Shown in pieces: positions 44,679 through 53,163 of a DNA stretch of 64,000 nt. The notes beneath the pieces were generated by a model. It was not told the origin of the DNA and made no database searches. It saw only the letters and a list, made by a program, of their open reading frames with translations. The DNA lies in assembly GCF_003362755.1 (NCBI RefSeq), contig NZ_QKRA01000003.1:186001-250000 (forward strand). Direction: 5' to 3'. Made by a program: the position numbers and the translations under genes. The first letter of the stretch is position 1. The number at the start of each line of letters is the position of its first letter. The DNA comes from Marinomonas piezotolerans. GTDB lineage: Bacteria > Pseudomonadota > Gammaproteobacteria > Pseudomonadales > Marinomonadaceae.

Positions 44679-45932
44679 ATGCAGCAATATTCCGGATTTG
44701 GCTTGTTAAAGCACAGTCTTAGCCATCATGAAAATTGGCAGCGAGTTTGGCGCAACCCAACACCGAAGAAAAAATATGATGTCATCATTATCGGTGGCGG
44801 TGGTCACGGCCTAGCAACGGCATATTACCTAGCGAAAGAGCATGGTATTACCAATGTAGCGGTCATTGAAAAAGGTTATCTAGGTGGTGGTAATACGGCA
44901 CGTAACACCACCATTGTTCGTTCTAACTACTTGTGGGACGAATCCGCTCATTTATACGAGCATGCAATGAAACTATGGGAAGGTCTGTCTCAAGACCTGA
45001 ACTACAACGTTATGTTCTCTCAGCGTGGCTGTTTGAACTTGGGTCATACATTGCAAGACATGCGTGACATTGAGCGCCGTGTGAATGCGAACCGTTTAAA
45101 CGGCATCGACGGCGAAGTGTTGGATGCGAAGCAAGTAAGCGAAATTGTTCCAATCCTAGACTGCTCTGATAACGCGCGTTACCCAGTTATGGGCGCTTCT
45201 TGGCAGCCGCGTGCAGGCGTTGCTCGTCACGATGCGGTGGCATGGGGTTATGCTCGTGGTGCGGACATGCGTGGCGTGGATTTGATCCAGCAAACAGAAG
45301 TGGTGGATCTGATCATTGAAGACGGCACGATCCTAGGCGTTAAAACTGATCGTTACGGTGACATTATGGCGGACCGAGTAGGTTCTGTTGTCGCCGGTAA
45401 CTCGTCTGTGGTTGCTGCAATGGCTGGGTTTGAATTGCCGTTAGAGTCACACCCGCTACAGGCGCTTGTTTCTGAACCGATCAAACCGATCCTAGATACA
45501 GTGGTGATGTCTAACCATGTACACGGATACGCGTCTCAATCAGACAAAGGTGATTTGGTTATCGGTGCGGGTATTGATAGCTACACAGGTTACGGTCAAC
45601 GTGGTTCTTACCCAACGATCGAGCATACTGTGCAAGCTATAGTAGAGATGTTCCCGATCTTTAGTCGTGTTCGCATGAACCGCCAGTGGGGCGGTATCGT
45701 TGATACCTGTCCTGATGCATGTCCAATTATCTCTAAAACTCCGGTTAAGAATCTTTTCTTCAACTGTGGCTGGGGAACAGGTGGATTTAAAGCAACACCT
45801 GGGTCAGGTAATGTATTCGCTGCGTCGTTGGCGAAAGGTGAGATGCATGAGTTGGCAGAGCCATTCTCTATGTTCCGATTCCACAATGGCGCGCTGATTG
45901 ATGAGCACGGCGCAGCTGGTGTAGCACACTAA
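44679..45932 (+). CDS. soxB: Sarcosine oxidase, beta subunit
   Basis: This 417-residue subunit of the heterotetrameric enzyme carries the FAD sites where sarcosine is oxidised. It has the dinucleotide-binding [18 protein letters not shown] (about 37-54) ending in [16 protein letters not shown], and the late motif [15 protein letters not shown]. The complex makes glycine, methylene-THF and H2O2. First sox gene of soxBDAG, 14 bp before soxD. Confidence 0.97.
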   Translation: MQQYSGFGLLKHSLSHHENWQRVWRNPTPKKKYDVIIIGGGGHGLATAYYLAKEHGITNVAVIEKGYLGGGNTARNTTIVRSNYLWDESAHLYEHAMKLWEGLSQDLNYNVMFSQRGCLNLGHTLQDMRDIERRVNANRLNGIDGEVLDAKQVSEIVPILDCSDNARYPVMGASWQPRAGVARHDAVAWGYARGADMRGVDLIQQTEVVDLIIEDGTILGVKTDRYGDIMADRVGSVVAGNSSVVAAMAGFELPLESHPLQALVSEPIKPILDTVVMSNHVHGYASQSDKGDLVIGAGIDSYTGYGQRGSYPTIEHTVQAIVEMFPIFSRVRMNRQWGGIVDTCPDACPIISKTPVKNLFFNCGWGTGGFKATPGSGNVFAASLAKGEMHELAEPFSMFRFHNGALIDEHGAAGVAH

Positions 45933-45946
45933 CGGGAGACTCGTTC

Positions 45947-46231
45947 ATGTTTTATATTTATTGCCCTTACTGTGGTGAACACCGCGAAGAAGAAGAGTTC
46001 CATAACCACGGTCAAGCTCACATTGAGCGCCCGAAAGATCCTGACTCTTGTACTGATGAAGAGTGGGGTAACTACATGTTCTTCCGTAAAAACCCTAAAG
46101 GTCTACATCATGAGATCTGGGTACATGCGGCAGGCTGTCGTAAGTTCTTCAACGTTACTCGTCACACGGTAACGTATGAAATTAAAGAAGTTTACAAAAT
46201 GGGTGAGCAACCGAAAGTGGTTGCAGAGTAA
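45947..46231 (+). CDS. soxD: Sarcosine oxidase, delta subunit
   Basis: This 94-residue zinc-binding subunit has IYCPYCGEHREEEEF at the N-terminus and HAAGCRKFFNVTRHT near the C-terminus; CPYC, the histidines and the later Cys are the zinc ligands of this family. It seals the surface of the alpha-beta complex. Between soxB and soxA with gaps of 14 and 11 bp. Confidence 0.97.
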   Translation: MFYIYCPYCGEHREEEEFHNHGQAHIERPKDPDSCTDEEWGNYMFFRKNPKGLHHEIWVHAAGCRKFFNVTRHTVTYEIKEVYKMGEQPKVVAE

Positions 46232-46242
46232 GGGAGCGGATC

Positions 46243-49200
46243 ATGTCTCAGAAAAATCGTCTACAAAGCGGTGGCCGAATTGACCGTTCTAAGCCACTTA
46301 CTTTTACTTACAATGGTAAGCAATATCAAGGCTTCGCCGGTGATACGTTAGCATCTGCTTTGCTTGCAAACGGCGTTGATCTAATCGGCCGTAGTTTCAA
46401 ATACAGCCGTCCTCGCGGTATCGTTGCTGCGGGTGCTGAAGAGCCAAATGCCATTATGCAATTGGGCGCGACAGAAGCGACGCAAGTACCAAACGTTCGT
46501 GCAACGCAGCAAGAGCTTTTTGCAGGTCTTGTGTCAGGTTCAACGAATGGTTGGCCAAGTGTTGACACAGATATCATGGGGCTAGTGGGTAAAGTGGGTG
46601 GCAAGATGATGCCTCCAGGCTTTTACTACAAGACCTTCATGTACCCGCAATCGATGTGGGAAACGTACGAAAAAGTGATTCGTAAAGCGGCTGGTTTAGG
46701 TCGTTCTCCGCGTGAGTATGATGTCGATATTTACGACAAAATGAACCAGCATTGTGACGTTATGGTGGTTGGTGCAGGCCCTGCTGGTTTAACCGCAGCG
46801 TTAGCAGCAGCACGTGGCGGTGCGCGCGTAATCATTGCCGACGAGCAAAATGAATTCGGTGGCAGCTTATTAAGCAGCAAAGAAACGCTTGATGGCAAAG
46901 CGGCTTCTGCATGGGTAGCGGACGTCGTAAAAGAGCTTGAAGCTAATGAGAATGTCATTGTGCTTCCTCGCTCTACTGTGAACGGCTATCACGATCATAA
47001 CTTCCTAACGATCCATGAGCGTCGCACCGAGCATCTTGCTGATCGCGCACCAAATGGTGCCGTTCGCGCGCGCTACCATCGGGTTCGTGCTAAATGGGTG
47101 GTTCTAGCGACGGGTGCCCATGAGCGTCCATTGGTATTCGGTAATAACGATGTACCAGGCTGCATGGTTGCAAATGCTGTTTCGACCTACATTTCTCGCT
47201 ACGGTGTTGTGCCGGGTCGCGAATTGGTTCTTATGACAACGAATGACAGCGCATACCAAACGGCATTGGATTGGCATGATGCAGGTCGTAAGGTCCAAGC
47301 GATCGTTGATACACGTAAGAATCCAGCTGGCAAACTTATCGATGCGGCGCGCGAGCGTGGTATCACTGTAATGACGGGTTCCGCTGTCATTGATGTTCAA
47401 GGCAGTAAGCGTGTATCGGGTGTATCGGTTGCGCCAATTAGCGAAGATGGTACTAAGGTAACAGGTTCAGTTAAAAAACTAAGCGCTGATACGGTTGCGT
47501 CGTCAGGTGGCTGGAGTCCAGTTATTCACCTATCTTGCCATACAGGTTCTAAGCCTATTTGGAATGAAGAAGTGCTTGGCTTCCTACCTGGCAAAACAGT
47601 GCAGAAACAGCTGACTGCGGGTGCTATCAACGGCACGTTTACTACGGCTGGCGCGCTAGAAGAAGGTAAGAAAGCTGGCCTTGAGGCGCTAGAGAAGATG
47701 GGCAAAGACCTTCCAAGTATGGACGTTCCAGCAACGGAATCCGTGACATACGGCAAGTCTATGGCATTGTTCCATGTGCCGCACACGAAGCCAACGTCTC
47801 AAGCACCTAAGCAATTTGTAGACTACCAAAACGACGTAACGGCAGCAGGGATTGAACTTGCATGTCGCGAAGGTTTTGAGTCGATTGAACACGTTAAACG
47901 TTACACAGCAATGGGCTTTGGTACGGACCAAGGTAAATTGGGTAACATCAACGGTATGGCGGTAGCGGCAAAAGTTCTCAACCAGTCTATCCCTGAAACA
48001 GGTACAACGATCTTCCGTCCAAACTACACGCCAATTACATTTGGTGCGATAGCAGGTCGTGACTGTAAAGAGCTGTTTGATCCAGAGCGTTACAGTGCGA
48101 TGCACAAGTGGCATTTGGAGCATGGCGCGAAGTTTGAGGATGTGGGCCAATGGAAACGTCCTTGGTACTTCCCTAAAGCGGGCGAATCCATGCAGCAGGC
48201 ACTAGACCGCGAGTGCTTAGCAACACGTGAGTCGGTTGGTATTCTTGACGCTTCGACGTTAGGTAAGATCGATATTCAAGGTAAAGATGCGCGTGAATTC
48301 TTAGGCCGTGTGTATTCTAACGCTTGGGCTAAACTCGGGGTAGGTCGTTGTCGATACGGATTAATGCTTAAAGAAGACGGTATGATCTTCGATGACGGTG
48401 TAACGTCTTGCCTAGCGGAAAACCATTTCCTAATGACGACAACGTCTGGTGGGGCTGCAACCGTCCTAAATTGGTTAGAGCTATACCATCAAACTGAGTG
48501 GCCAGAACTGGATGTGTACTTCACATCGGTTACGGACCATTGGGCAACAATGACAATCTCTGGTCCAAACAGCCGTAAGCTGCTTGAGGAGCTAACCGAC
48601 GCTGATGTGTCTAAAGAAAGCTTCAGCTTCATGGATTGGAAGCCTATGACAGTCGCTGGTGTGCCAGCTCGTGTATTCCGTATCTCGTTTACTGGTGAGC
48701 TGTCTTTCGAGATCAACGTACAAGCGAACTATGGCTTACATGTTTGGGAAAAACTGTTCGAACATGGTGAGAAGTACAACTTAACGCCTTACGGTACTGA
48801 AACTATGCACATCTTGCGTGCAGAGAAAGGGTTCATTATTGCAGGTCAAGACACAGATGGTTCTGTTCACCCGTACGATCTAGGTATGGGATGGGCGGTT
48901 TCGATGAACAAACCGTTTAGTTTTATCGGTAAGCGTGGTATGCAGCGTGAAGACTGTGTTCGTGCTGAGCGTAAGCAAATGGTGGGCATCAAAACTCTGG
49001 ATCCAAACGTCGTACTGCCTGAAGGCGCTCAAGCTGTATTTGATCCAACTGCATCGATTCCAATGCCAATGGTGGGTCATATTTCTTCGAGCTACTGGAG
49101 TGCAACGCTGGGTCGTTCCATTGCATTAGGCTTTGTTAAGGGTGGCTTAGAGAAGATGGGTGAGAAAGTGTACTACCCACTTGCCGATGGCCGCGTTGTT

Positions 49201-49260
49201 GAAGCAGAGATCTGCAGCCCAATTTTCCTAGATCCAAAAGGGGAGCGTCAAAATGTCTGA
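46243..49260 (+). CDS. soxA: Sarcosine oxidase, alpha subunit
   Basis: This 1005-residue subunit has an N-terminal ferredoxin-like fold without the Cys ligands (GDTLASALLANGV, FKYSRPRGI), an FAD/NAD-binding half (VVGAGPAGLTAALAAARGGA near 178), a short Cys-rich part and a C-terminal GcvT-like domain (about 600-1005) where THF accepts the methyl-derived carbon. It binds NAD+ and receives the imine intermediate through a channel. It overlaps soxG by eight bases. Confidence 0.97.
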   Translation: MSQKNRLQSGGRIDRSKPLTFTYNGKQYQGFAGDTLASALLANGVDLIGRSFKYSRPRGIVAAGAEEPNAIMQLGATEATQVPNVRATQQELFAGLVSGSTNGWPSVDTDIMGLVGKVGGKMMPPGFYYKTFMYPQSMWETYEKVIRKAAGLGRSPREYDVDIYDKMNQHCDVMVVGAGPAGLTAALAAARGGARVIIADEQNEFGGSLLSSKETLDGKAASAWVADVVKELEANENVIVLPRSTVNGYHDHNFLTIHERRTEHLADRAPNGAVRARYHRVRAKWVVLATGAHERPLVFGNNDVPGCMVANAVSTYISRYGVVPGRELVLMTTNDSAYQTALDWHDAGRKVQAIVDTRKNPAGKLIDAARERGITVMTGSAVIDVQGSKRVSGVSVAPISEDGTKVTGSVKKLSADTVASSGGWSPVIHLSCHTGSKPIWNEEVLGFLPGKTVQKQLTAGAINGTFTTAGALEEGKKAGLEALEKMGKDLPSMDVPATESVTYGKSMALFHVPHTKPTSQAPKQFVDYQNDVTAAGIELACREGFESIEHVKRYTAMGFGTDQGKLGNINGMAVAAKVLNQSIPETGTTIFRPNYTPITFGAIAGRDCKELFDPERYSAMHKWHLEHGAKFEDVGQWKRPWYFPKAGESMQQALDRECLATRESVGILDASTLGKIDIQGKDAREFLGRVYSNAWAKLGVGRCRYGLMLKEDGMIFDDGVTSCLAENHFLMTTTSGGAATVLNWLELYHQTEWPELDVYFTSVTDHWATMTISGPNSRKLLEELTDADVSKESFSFMDWKPMTVAGVPARVFRISFTGELSFEINVQANYGLHVWEKLFEHGEKYNLTPYGTETMHILRAEKGFIIAGQDTDGSVHPYDLGMGWAVSMNKPFSFIGKRGMQREDCVRAERKQMVGIKTLDPNVVLPEGAQAVFDPTASIPMPMVGHISSSYWSATLGRSIALGFVKGGLEKMGEKVYYPLADGRVVEAEICSPIFLDPKGERQNV

Positions 49261-49906
49261 TGTTAATAGCGAAGCGCCAACTGTAGCCCTAATGGATCAG
49301 TTGCCAGATGCTTCAATTCAAGGCCAATCGCCATTGTTTCATGCCGACCTAGCGACTGTTGCTAAAAAAGGTCCGAAAACAGGTGGTGTCGTATTCAAAG
49401 AACAAGCATTAATGGGGCAAATCACCCTACGCTTGAATGCAGAAAATGCTGAGCAGTTGAAAGCGGCTGAAAAGGTATTGGGTGTGTCTCTGCCAACTCA
49501 ACCTCTAACATCTGTTGAAAGTGGAGACGTTTCAGTTCGCTGGATCTCTCCTGACGAATGGTTGATCATCGTTCCGGGTTTGAAAGCCTTTGACGTTGAG
49601 TCTGCCTTACATGCAGCGCTAAGCGGTCACTACCAAGTGGTTAACGTTAGCGGTGGATGGACAGTGTTTATGCTGTCAGGCAAAAATGCCCGTGATGTGC
49701 TGCAAAAATCTGCACCCGTTGACGTTCATCCAGCGGCTTTCCCAGTGGGTAAAGTGGTCACGACTGTCTTTGCGAAAAGCAGTGCCATCATTCGTCGCGC
49801 TGGAGATGATCAGTATGAACTAGTCGTACGTCGTAGTTTTGCTGATTACTTGTGGTTATGGCTTCAAGATGCGAGCCGTGAATACGGCTTGGTTGTTGAA
49901 GCGTAA
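49253..49906 (+). CDS. soxG: Sarcosine oxidase, gamma subunit
   Basis: This 217-residue subunit has a GcvT-like fold with RWISPDEWLIIVPG, NVSGGWTVFMLSGKNARDVLQK and the C-terminal RSFADYLWLWLQDAS. It contacts the THF-binding end of alpha. The start overlaps the soxA stop by eight bases, so the two are translationally coupled. Last sox gene, followed by a terminator-like hairpin before purU. Confidence 0.96.
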   Translation: MSDVNSEAPTVALMDQLPDASIQGQSPLFHADLATVAKKGPKTGGVVFKEQALMGQITLRLNAENAEQLKAAEKVLGVSLPTQPLTSVESGDVSVRWISPDEWLIIVPGLKAFDVESALHAALSGHYQVVNVSGGWTVFMLSGKNARDVLQKSAPVDVHPAAFPVGKVVTTVFAKSSAIIRRAGDDQYELVVRRSFADYLWLWLQDASREYGLVVEA

Positions 49907-49924
49907 GCTCAATTTTCTACCCCT

Positions 49925-49957
49925 AGGGCTGGTCAATTAGATCAGCCCTCTTTTCTT
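49925..49957 (+). terminator. Terminator-like hairpin between soxG and purU
   Basis: AGGGCTGGTC (about 49925-49934) and GATCAGCCCT (about 49940-49949) form a ten-position stem with one wobble, followed by CTTTTCTT. Probably partial termination that lowers purU relative to soxBDAG. Confidence 0.7.
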
Positions 49958-49970
49958 GTGAGAATGTCCG

Positions 49971-50837
49971 ATGAAATCAACTACAAAACCATGGATTTTT
50001 ACGGCGAGCTGCCCGAGTGTTATTGGTACGGTAGATGTTGTAACGCGCTTTATGGCGGAATCAGGTAACTATGTCGATGAAATCCACTCATTTGATGACC
50101 GCGAGGCGAATCGATTTTTTATCCGCATAGAATTTTTTCCGCAGTCTACCGATTTTAGTGCGGACGAATTTCGCGCAGAGTTTGGACCGCGAGCGAAGCA
50201 GTTTGATATGGATTGGGAGCTGACAGCGCCAAATCATCGTCCGCGTGTGGCGATTATGGTGTCGAAATACGATCACTGTTTGAACGATTTACTCTACCGT
50301 TACCGTACGGGTCAGTTAAATATTGAAGTTCCTGTTATCATTTCCAATCACCCTGATTTGGAATCGTTGGCGCAATGGCACAATATTCCTTATCACCATT
50401 TGCCGATCACCGCAGATACGAAACCACAGCAAGAAGCGCAAGTACGTGAGTTAATTGAACAGTACGACGCTGAATTGGTTGTGTTAGCGCGCTATATGCA
50501 AGTGCTGTCGTCTGAAATGTGTCAGTACTTAGATGGTCGTGCGATCAATATTCATCACTCTTTGTTGCCTGGATTCAAAGGGGCTCGTCCTTATCACCAA
50601 GCTTGGGAAAAGGGTGTGAAGATGGTTGGAGCAACGGCTCATTATGTCAACGATGACCTAGATGAAGGTCCAATTATCTCTCAAGGCATTCAAACCGTCG
50701 ACCATGCGCATTATCCCGAAGATTTAGTCGCAAAGGGGCAAGATGTCGAACGTGTAACCCTGTTTAATGCAGTGAAGAATCACGTAGAAAAGCGCGTCTT
50801 TTTGAATGGCAAGCGCACCGTGGTCTTCGGTCGCTAA
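49971..50837 (+). CDS. purU: Formyltetrahydrofolate deformylase
   Basis: This 288-residue enzyme has an N-terminal ACT domain (about 8-90) and a formyltransferase-like hydrolase domain with INIHHSLLPGFKGARPYHQA and DLDEGPIISQ, containing the catalytic Asn, His and Asp. It releases formate from 10-formyl-THF and so frees THF when sarcosine breakdown floods the one-carbon pool. Conserved member of glyA-soxBDAG-purU clusters. Confidence 0.95.
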   Translation: MKSTTKPWIFTASCPSVIGTVDVVTRFMAESGNYVDEIHSFDDREANRFFIRIEFFPQSTDFSADEFRAEFGPRAKQFDMDWELTAPNHRPRVAIMVSKYDHCLNDLLYRYRTGQLNIEVPVIISNHPDLESLAQWHNIPYHHLPITADTKPQQEAQVRELIEQYDAELVVLARYMQVLSSEMCQYLDGRAINIHHSLLPGFKGARPYHQAWEKGVKMVGATAHYVNDDLDEGPIISQGIQTVDHAHYPEDLVAKGQDVERVTLFNAVKNHVEKRVFLNGKRTVVFGR

Positions 50838-50841
50838 AACG

Positions 50842-50863
50842 AAGTAGCGCTTCGGCGCTACTT
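50842..50863 (+). terminator. Hairpin with UUCG loop after purU
   Basis: AAGTAGCGC (50842-50850), TTCG loop and GCGCTACTT (50855-50863) form a perfect nine-base stem with a very stable tetraloop. The T tail is short, so termination may be partial. Confidence 0.65.
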
Positions 50864-50950
50864 TAATCAGGTCCTCCCCCCAAGGTAGTCCCGTCGTTTT
50901 ATCGCCGAATTTGATATCCAAAATTTGCTGGATCCAAATTTGCGTGCAAG

Positions 50951-51017
50951 TACTTGTATTTATCATGGAATACGAGTATTTGTTTCCTAATGTTAAATTA
51001 TGTTTCTAATAGGAAAC
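50951..51017. promoter_or_regulatory. Two adjacent inverted repeats upstream of the serine deaminase gene
   Basis: TACTTGTATT (50951-50960) and AATACGAGTA (50969-50978) are inverted with one mismatch; GTTTCCTAAT (50982-50991) and ATAGGAAAC (51009-51017) are a second pair. Both lie in the 196-bp gap before the ATG at 51034 and may be operator sites. No regulator is assigned. Confidence 0.45.
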
Positions 51018-51033
51018 TTTTTCTGGAGGCGTC

Positions 51034-52413
51034 ATGTCTATCAGCGTGTTTGATCTTTTTAAAATCGGCATCGGTCCCTCAAGCTCCCATACAGTCGGTC
51101 CGATGGCCGCTGCAGCAGATTTTGCTGAGGCATTATCGACTAGTAAGCTTACGGTAGATGTGGTTCGTGTCTCTGTTGAGCTATATGGTTCACTTAGTGC
51201 AACAGGTAAAGGTCATGGTACAGATCACGCCATCATCATGGGATTAATGGGAGAACGCCCACACAGTATTGACCCTGAATGTGTGAATGCTCGGATAGAA
51301 TCGTTGCTAGCAAATCAGCGGCTAATGTTGGCGCCAGAGCGAGAAATTGAGTTCATATGGGATCGTGATATGCAGTTGCTAGAAGAGGCACTACCGTATC
51401 ACCCTAATGCGATGCGCTTAACGGCATACGATGCGTCGGGCTCTATTTTGTACCATAACACTTACTACTCTATTGGTGGTGGTTTTGTCATTGATGAATC
51501 AGAAGCGACAGCGGATGCTCACCTAGTACCACAAGTGGATGTGCCATATAACTTCAACAATGCCGTTGAGTTGCTGAACTTATGTAAAGAAAATGGCTTA
51601 AGCATTAGCCAACTTATGATGGAAAACGAGAAAGTTCTCCGTAGTGAGCGAGAAGTTCGAGATGGTCTTATGGACATTTGGGCTGCCATGAAAGACTGTA
51701 TCGCCACAGGCTTGCATAAAGAAGGTGTATTGCCAGGTGGCCTCAATGTTCGACGTCGAGCTATGAGTCTCCATAAGTCACTAATTCGTGCGACACGCCC
51801 GAACATTATCAGCTCCACGCTTAGTGCAATGGATTGGGTAAATTTGTACGCACTGGCGGTGAATGAAGAAAATGCTGGTGGTGGTCGTATGGTGACTGCG
51901 CCAACGAATGGTGCGGCAGGCATTATTCCCGCTGTATTAATGTATTACATGGAGTTTACACCGAATCCCTGTGAAGAGAACGTTGTCGATTTCTTATTGG
52001 CAGCCGCAGCGATTGGTGCGCTATGTAAGAAAAATGCCTCTATTTCTGGTGCAGAAGTAGGGTGCCAAGGCGAAGTAGGTTCTGCGTGCGCAATGGCGGC
52101 AGCGGGGCTCGCCGAAATCATGGGAGCTTCCCCACAACAAGTAGAAAATGCAGCAGAAATAGGCTTGGAGCATAATTTAGGTCTGACGTGTGATCCGGTT
52201 GGCGGTCTCGTTCAAGTCCCATGCATTGAGCGAAATGCGATTGCAGCAATGAAAGCGATCAACGCAACGCAAATGGCATTGCGCGGTGATGGTGAACACT
52301 TTATCTCCCTAGATAAAGTGATTCGTACCATGCGAGACACAGGTAAGGACATGCAAGATAAGTATAAAGAGACCTCTCGTGGTGGCTTAGCCGTCAACGC
52401 GATCGAGTGTTAA
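51034..52413 (+). CDS. sdaA: L-serine ammonia-lyase, iron-sulfur dependent
   Basis: This 459-residue single-chain serine deaminase makes pyruvate and ammonia. It has an N-terminal beta domain (SVFDLFKIGIGPSSSHTVGPM) and a C-terminal alpha domain with SGAEVGCQGEVGSACAMA and GLTCDPVGGLVQVPCIERN, which supply the [4Fe-4S] cysteines. It completes sarcosine to pyruvate after GlyA. It has its own promoter region and a strong terminator; sdaB would be an equally good symbol. Confidence 0.95.
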   Translation: MSISVFDLFKIGIGPSSSHTVGPMAAAADFAEALSTSKLTVDVVRVSVELYGSLSATGKGHGTDHAIIMGLMGERPHSIDPECVNARIESLLANQRLMLAPEREIEFIWDRDMQLLEEALPYHPNAMRLTAYDASGSILYHNTYYSIGGGFVIDESEATADAHLVPQVDVPYNFNNAVELLNLCKENGLSISQLMMENEKVLRSEREVRDGLMDIWAAMKDCIATGLHKEGVLPGGLNVRRRAMSLHKSLIRATRPNIISSTLSAMDWVNLYALAVNEENAGGGRMVTAPTNGAAGIIPAVLMYYMEFTPNPCEENVVDFLLAAAAIGALCKKNASISGAEVGCQGEVGSACAMAAAGLAEIMGASPQQVENAAEIGLEHNLGLTCDPVGGLVQVPCIERNAIAAMKAINATQMALRGDGEHFISLDKVIRTMRDTGKDMQDKYKETSRGGLAVNAIEC

Positions 52414-52435
52414 AAGCTTTCTAGCAGACAATTAA

Positions 52436-52470
52436 AAAAGCCTCTTTTACTTTTGTAAAAGAGGCTTTTT
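52436..52470. terminator. Bidirectional terminator between serine deaminase and MarR genes
   Basis: A 15-base perfect stem AAAAGCCTCTTTTAC / GTAAAAGAGGCTTTT with a TTTT loop and A/T runs on both sides. It serves both convergent genes. Confidence 0.92.
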
Positions 52471-52550
52471 GTTGAACGAGTCATCGTATTTGATTCGCCA
52501 TCCGATACGTTCGCTAACATATAGCTAGTATGGTTTTAGCTTCAACAATT

Positions 52551-53009
52551 TTATCTAGCTAAGCGCTCGAGCGCTTCCAGCAGCCATTTTTTTTCGCTGT
52601 CATCGTTTAGGCGTTCGGCGGCCATTTTGTTTTCATAAGCCACGACGCGGTCACATAGAGTTTTGAAAAAAGTTTGGCCTTCGCTAGTCATAAACAGTGC
52701 ATATGAGCGACGATCATTTTTTGCAGGCCGCCGTTCCAGTAGGTTTTTACTTTCTAGTTTATCGACGGCAGCCACCATTGCAGAGCGGTCATTACCTAAC
52801 GCTTGAGCAACAGCGGTTTGAGTAAGGCCAGGGTTACGTTCTACTATCGCGAGTACGGCGAAGAGCCCGGGGCTAATACCCAAGTCAGCGCAGACTTCTC
52901 CGAATTTGTTAAAAAAGTTCATTTGAGCACGGCGCAAACGGTAGCCTAAAAATTCATTTAGAACACCAAAATCAACGTCTTGGTCATTACCCTTATTGGC
53001 GTCTTGCAT
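52551..53009 (-). CDS. MarR-family regulator, probable repressor of the aromatic-acid cluster
   Basis: This 152-residue protein has the MarR winged helix (about 50-115: LTQTAVAQALGNDRSAMVAAVDKLESKNLLERR, then the NDRRSYALFMT wing) and flanking dimer helices. MarR proteins that sense hydroxycinnamoyl-CoA or aroyl-CoA (FerC, CouR types) are typical partners of feruloyl-CoA synthase genes. Its upstream region has a TTGTA-A-TACAA palindrome over its own -10. On the minus strand after the TRAP genes but separated by 155 bp. Confidence 0.88.
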   Translation of the reverse strand: MQDANKGNDQDVDFGVLNEFLGYRLRRAQMNFFNKFGEVCADLGISPGLFAVLAIVERNPGLTQTAVAQALGNDRSAMVAAVDKLESKNLLERRPAKNDRRSYALFMTSEGQTFFKTLCDRVVAYENKMAAERLNDDSEKKWLLEALERLAR

Positions 53010-53049
53010 GCGTGTCTTCCTAATTCTATGGCCTTGAGTATGGCGCGTT

Positions 53050-53078
53050 ATTGTAATACAAGGAATTAAGTTGGTGAA
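53050..53078 (-). promoter_or_regulatory. marR promoter overlapped by TTGTAATACAA palindrome
   Basis: On the minus strand TTCACC (53078-53073), a 17-bp spacer and TACAAT (53055-53050) form a sigma-70-like promoter. The 11-bp palindrome TTGTAATACAA (53051-53061) covers the -10, as for autorepression. Confidence 0.55.
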
Positions 53079-53115
53079 TCGTATAACAGTTAATGTTTTA
53101 ACTAATCTGGGAATT

Positions 53116-53137
53116 AGGGGCCAACAGGCCCCTTTTT
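53116..53137. terminator. Strong hairpin between dctM and marR
   Basis: AGGGGCC, AACA loop and GGCCCCT form a perfect seven-base GC-rich stem. The T run lies on the plus side, while the likely user is the minus-strand TRAP operon, whose RNA would have only TAATT after the stem. Direction is therefore uncertain. Confidence 0.5.
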
Positions 53138-53163
53138 ATTTCGCTTTATGGTCAGTGAGTACA

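Noticed and set aside
50928-50940. CTGGATCCAAAT upstream of the serine deaminase gene, similar to the VanR operator
   Set aside because: It lacks the full palindrome and a link to vanillate use; one partial match of this size can be chance.
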